From positions 1 to 49,208 of IMG/VR virus record IMGVR_UViG_3300031885_003861: DNA of 49,208 bases; one strand, given 5' to 3'. Under the pieces are notes generated by a model that saw only the letters and a list, made by a program, of their open reading frames with translations, searched no databases and had not been told where the DNA came from. Within the stretch, counting starts at the first letter, position 1, and every line of letters begins with the position of its first letter. Origin of the DNA: a virus. Shown here one piece after another: positions 47,644 through 49,208 of this stretch. The translations under genes and the position numbers were made by a program.

Positions 47644-48318
47644 GTGAAGACCCCCTTCAACGTGTATGACTTCTTCGCCATCCTCTTCCCGGGGACCCTT
47701 GCGTTGCTCCTGGCTGGCTTGGTCTGCCGGCCTGTCTGGAACTTCATTGCCGGGACCACCTCATGGGCATCGGCCGCAGTGCTGGTAGTAGTTGCATACG
47801 TTGCCGGTGAGGTGGTATCGGGGCTATCCAAGCATATAGTAGGTCGGTTCCGGGCCAAGAAAGATGTATGGGACAAGATGTCGCCCGCAGAGAGTGGTCG
47901 GCTAGAGGCTGCGCTGAGGGAGCACTATGCACTGCAGCTCTCGCCCAAGGAGTTTAGGAAGGCTCGCTTCGACCTGGCGTTCTCGCTGGTATGGAATCGT
48001 ATACCTAATTACTCAGTATTTCTTGCCCGGGCGGATCTCAACAGGTCGTTGTCGCTTCTTTGTGGGATGGCCACGATACTAGGTTTCGCTGGGGCGGTTG
48101 GGCTACCTCTTGGGGTTCAATTATGCAAAGGGCAACTTGGTGCGCTTTGCATCGTATCAGGCCTCGTCGGTGTCCTTTGTTTCTTGCGCGGCCAGTACTT
48201 CTTCGAGCTGTCGAGGAGGGTTGTCTACTACTCGGCGCTCGAGTACTTGGCCGAGAGGCAACATGGTGCAGGCGAGGGCCCGTCGACTCAAGCAAGAATG
48301 GAGGAGAATTGTCCATGA
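47644..48318 (+). CDS. Four-helix membrane protein of terminal cargo operon
   Basis: A 224-residue membrane protein. It starts KTPFNVYDFFAILFPGTLAL and has hydrophobic helices at about residues 8-28, 41-61, 136-158 and 164-181, with a central soluble loop of about 70 residues and a cytoplasmic C-terminal tail. GTG 47644 follows GGGAGGAGGGGG. Its stop overlaps the start of the hydrolase gene by four bases, so the two are coupled. It lies beyond the late terminator at the right end of the element, where cargo genes are common. The NVYDFF-x-LFPG opening recalls membrane proteins of defence islands, but I cannot name the family. Confidence 0.8.
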   Translation: MKTPFNVYDFFAILFPGTLALLLAGLVCRPVWNFIAGTTSWASAAVLVVVAYVAGEVVSGLSKHIVGRFRAKKDVWDKMSPAESGRLEAALREHYALQLSPKEFRKARFDLAFSLVWNRIPNYSVFLARADLNRSLSLLCGMATILGFAGAVGLPLGVQLCKGQLGALCIVSGLVGVLCFLRGQYFFELSRRVVYYSALEYLAERQHGAGEGPSTQARMEENCP

Positions 48319-49208
48319 GCATGGACGTTTTCATCTTTGACGTAGATCACGGGTTTGCCGGCCTTGTCGTAACGCCCACAGGACACGGCTTGATGATAGA
48401 TTGCGGCCGACATTCTTCAGGCTTCTCGCCTGCTAGCTGGATACGCGATAACATTTCCCTTAGGCCTTTTGATGGTAAGCCTCTTGCCGGACTCGTTATT
48501 ACGCATCCGCACAACGATCATATTGAAGATATCGATAACCTCTTCGGAACACCCACCGTGGCTCAGATGATTCTCGGCAAGACCCCATTACGTCCCGCCC
48601 GTGTCTGGGGCCGACAATACCAATGGAGAGAGGTTCAGCCCGTGAATTCTCAGACGAAAGCTTTCAAGACTTGTGCCGCTATGCTCGATGGTTGTGATCG
48701 TACGGTACTTCAAGCACAGCCCTCATGGGGAGTCGATGTTCTTATCTTTGGCCTTACTCCCGAGGAAGCGAAGCAGATTAGAGCATCATTTGTCAATAAC
48801 TCTAGTCTCGTCGTATCAGTCCAAGTTACTTATGGCAAGGAACAGAAGTGGCAATGGCTATTTGGCGGTGATGTGGAAACACTTGGCTGGGAACAGCTTC
48901 TTAAGATTGGATGGGCCAGTACTTTGGCCGGTATTAACTTTCTCGTAGCGCCCCATCACGGCCATGCTTCCGGCTATTGTCCAAAACTACTCCAACAAAA
49001 CCAACTTCTCGATCTCGTGGTTATATCGGCGAGAGCTGGAGACGAAGAAACGTGCGGCGACTACTACGCTAGGCATGTGCCTGTTGGTTTTGAGGTGAAT
49101 CAGAAGGGAAACTTCCGTAAAGTTGTATCCACAAGAAAGGACGGCACCATATGGTTCCACGTTGACGACAATGGGCTATGTACGTGCCGAACTGGGAGAC
49201 TGAAATAA
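48315..49208 (+). CDS. ComEC-like metallo-beta-lactamase-fold hydrolase
   Basis: A 297-residue MBL-fold enzyme. The metal motif is THPHNDHIED (His64, His66, Asp68, His69), followed by NNSSLVVSV (161-169), WLFGGDVE with Asp186 and VAPHHGHASGY (His214, His215), the order found in the soluble C-terminal hydrolase domain of ComEC-type proteins. These act on phosphodiesters, often nucleic acids. There is no signal peptide or transmembrane segment, so it is probably cytoplasmic and paired with the coupled membrane protein. The gene is far poorer in G+C than the phage core, a sign of transfer. ATG 48315 overlaps the previous stop; its stop is the last codon of the window. Confidence 0.88.
   Translation: MSMDVFIFDVDHGFAGLVVTPTGHGLMIDCGRHSSGFSPASWIRDNISLRPFDGKPLAGLVITHPHNDHIEDIDNLFGTPTVAQMILGKTPLRPARVWGRQYQWREVQPVNSQTKAFKTCAAMLDGCDRTVLQAQPSWGVDVLIFGLTPEEAKQIRASFVNNSSLVVSVQVTYGKEQKWQWLFGGDVETLGWEQLLKIGWASTLAGINFLVAPHHGHASGYCPKLLQQNQLLDLVVISARAGDEETCGDYYARHVPVGFEVNQKGNFRKVVSTRKDGTIWFHVDDNGLCTCRTGRLK

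Noticed and set aside
1-49208. tRNA, rRNA, insertion sequences, riboswitches
   Set aside because: None seen: no tRNA cloverleaf, no transposase motif and no inverted-repeat-bounded element were recognised by eye.

Overview
The window reads as an almost complete, temperate, tailed (siphovirus-type) prophage in a high-G+C Gram-positive host. Strong AAGGAGGTGAT-type ribosome binding sites, frequent GTG starts, RecU, an ArpU-like late regulator, an ImmA-type protease and a DUF3006 protein all point to a high-G+C member of the Bacillota; the species cannot be told from the sequence. The first base is the last base of a serine integrase stop codon and the last base ends a metallo-hydrolase gene, so attachment sites lie outside or at the very edges and cannot be seen.

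Layout. (1) 1-2944, leftward: large serine integrase, a membrane-anchored FxLYD-like protein, an ImmA/IrrE-type protease and a CI-like repressor. (2) 2945-3097: divergent control region with two near-consensus promoters, each overlapped by a 15-bp operator-like palindrome. (3) 3098-21834, rightward early operon: two HTH proteins, small unknowns, a candidate ssDNA-binding protein with an SSB-like acidic tail, a Rad50 split at its zinc hook with an Mre11/SbcD-like nuclease, a MazG-like protein, a RecD2-like helicase and a CHC2/TOPRIM primase-helicase. An iteron-rich non-coding region (15440-15786) follows, then Ea22-like proteins, DUF3006, an anchored glucosaminidase, a ParB-like protein with a parS-like site inside its gene, an ASCH protein and RecU, closed by a terminator. 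(4) 22013-22642: a single low-G+C membrane protein gene between two terminators, typical of a moron. (5) 22781-24530: the ArpU-like regulator followed by five 11-bp GAGAC repeats abutting an extended -10 promoter (probable late promoter), and a small zincin. (6) 24535-47440, late operon: terminase, portal, asparagine-synthetase-like protein, minor head protein with a possible nuclease tail, protease with nested scaffold, decoration/fibre protein, capsid, neck, tail tube, frameshifted tail chaperones, tape measure, tail hub, fibres with a seven-repeat propeller, a two-domain endolysin and holin-like proteins, ended by a 13-bp-stem terminator. An antisense lipoprotein gene interrupts this operon just before the tape measure. 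(7) 47644-49208: a lower-G+C two-gene cargo operon, a four-helix membrane protein and a ComEC-like metallo-beta-lactamase-fold hydrolase.

How it works together: the repressor/ImmA module holds lysogeny; on induction the rightward promoter drives replication and recombination genes; the ArpU-like protein would switch on packaging, morphogenesis and lysis. The asparagine-synthetase-like gene, the antisense lipoprotein, the 22013 gene and the terminal two-gene operon stand outside this core programme and are the best candidates for lysogenic-conversion or anti-phage functions. The terminal membrane-protein/MBL pair is the most promising undescribed system.
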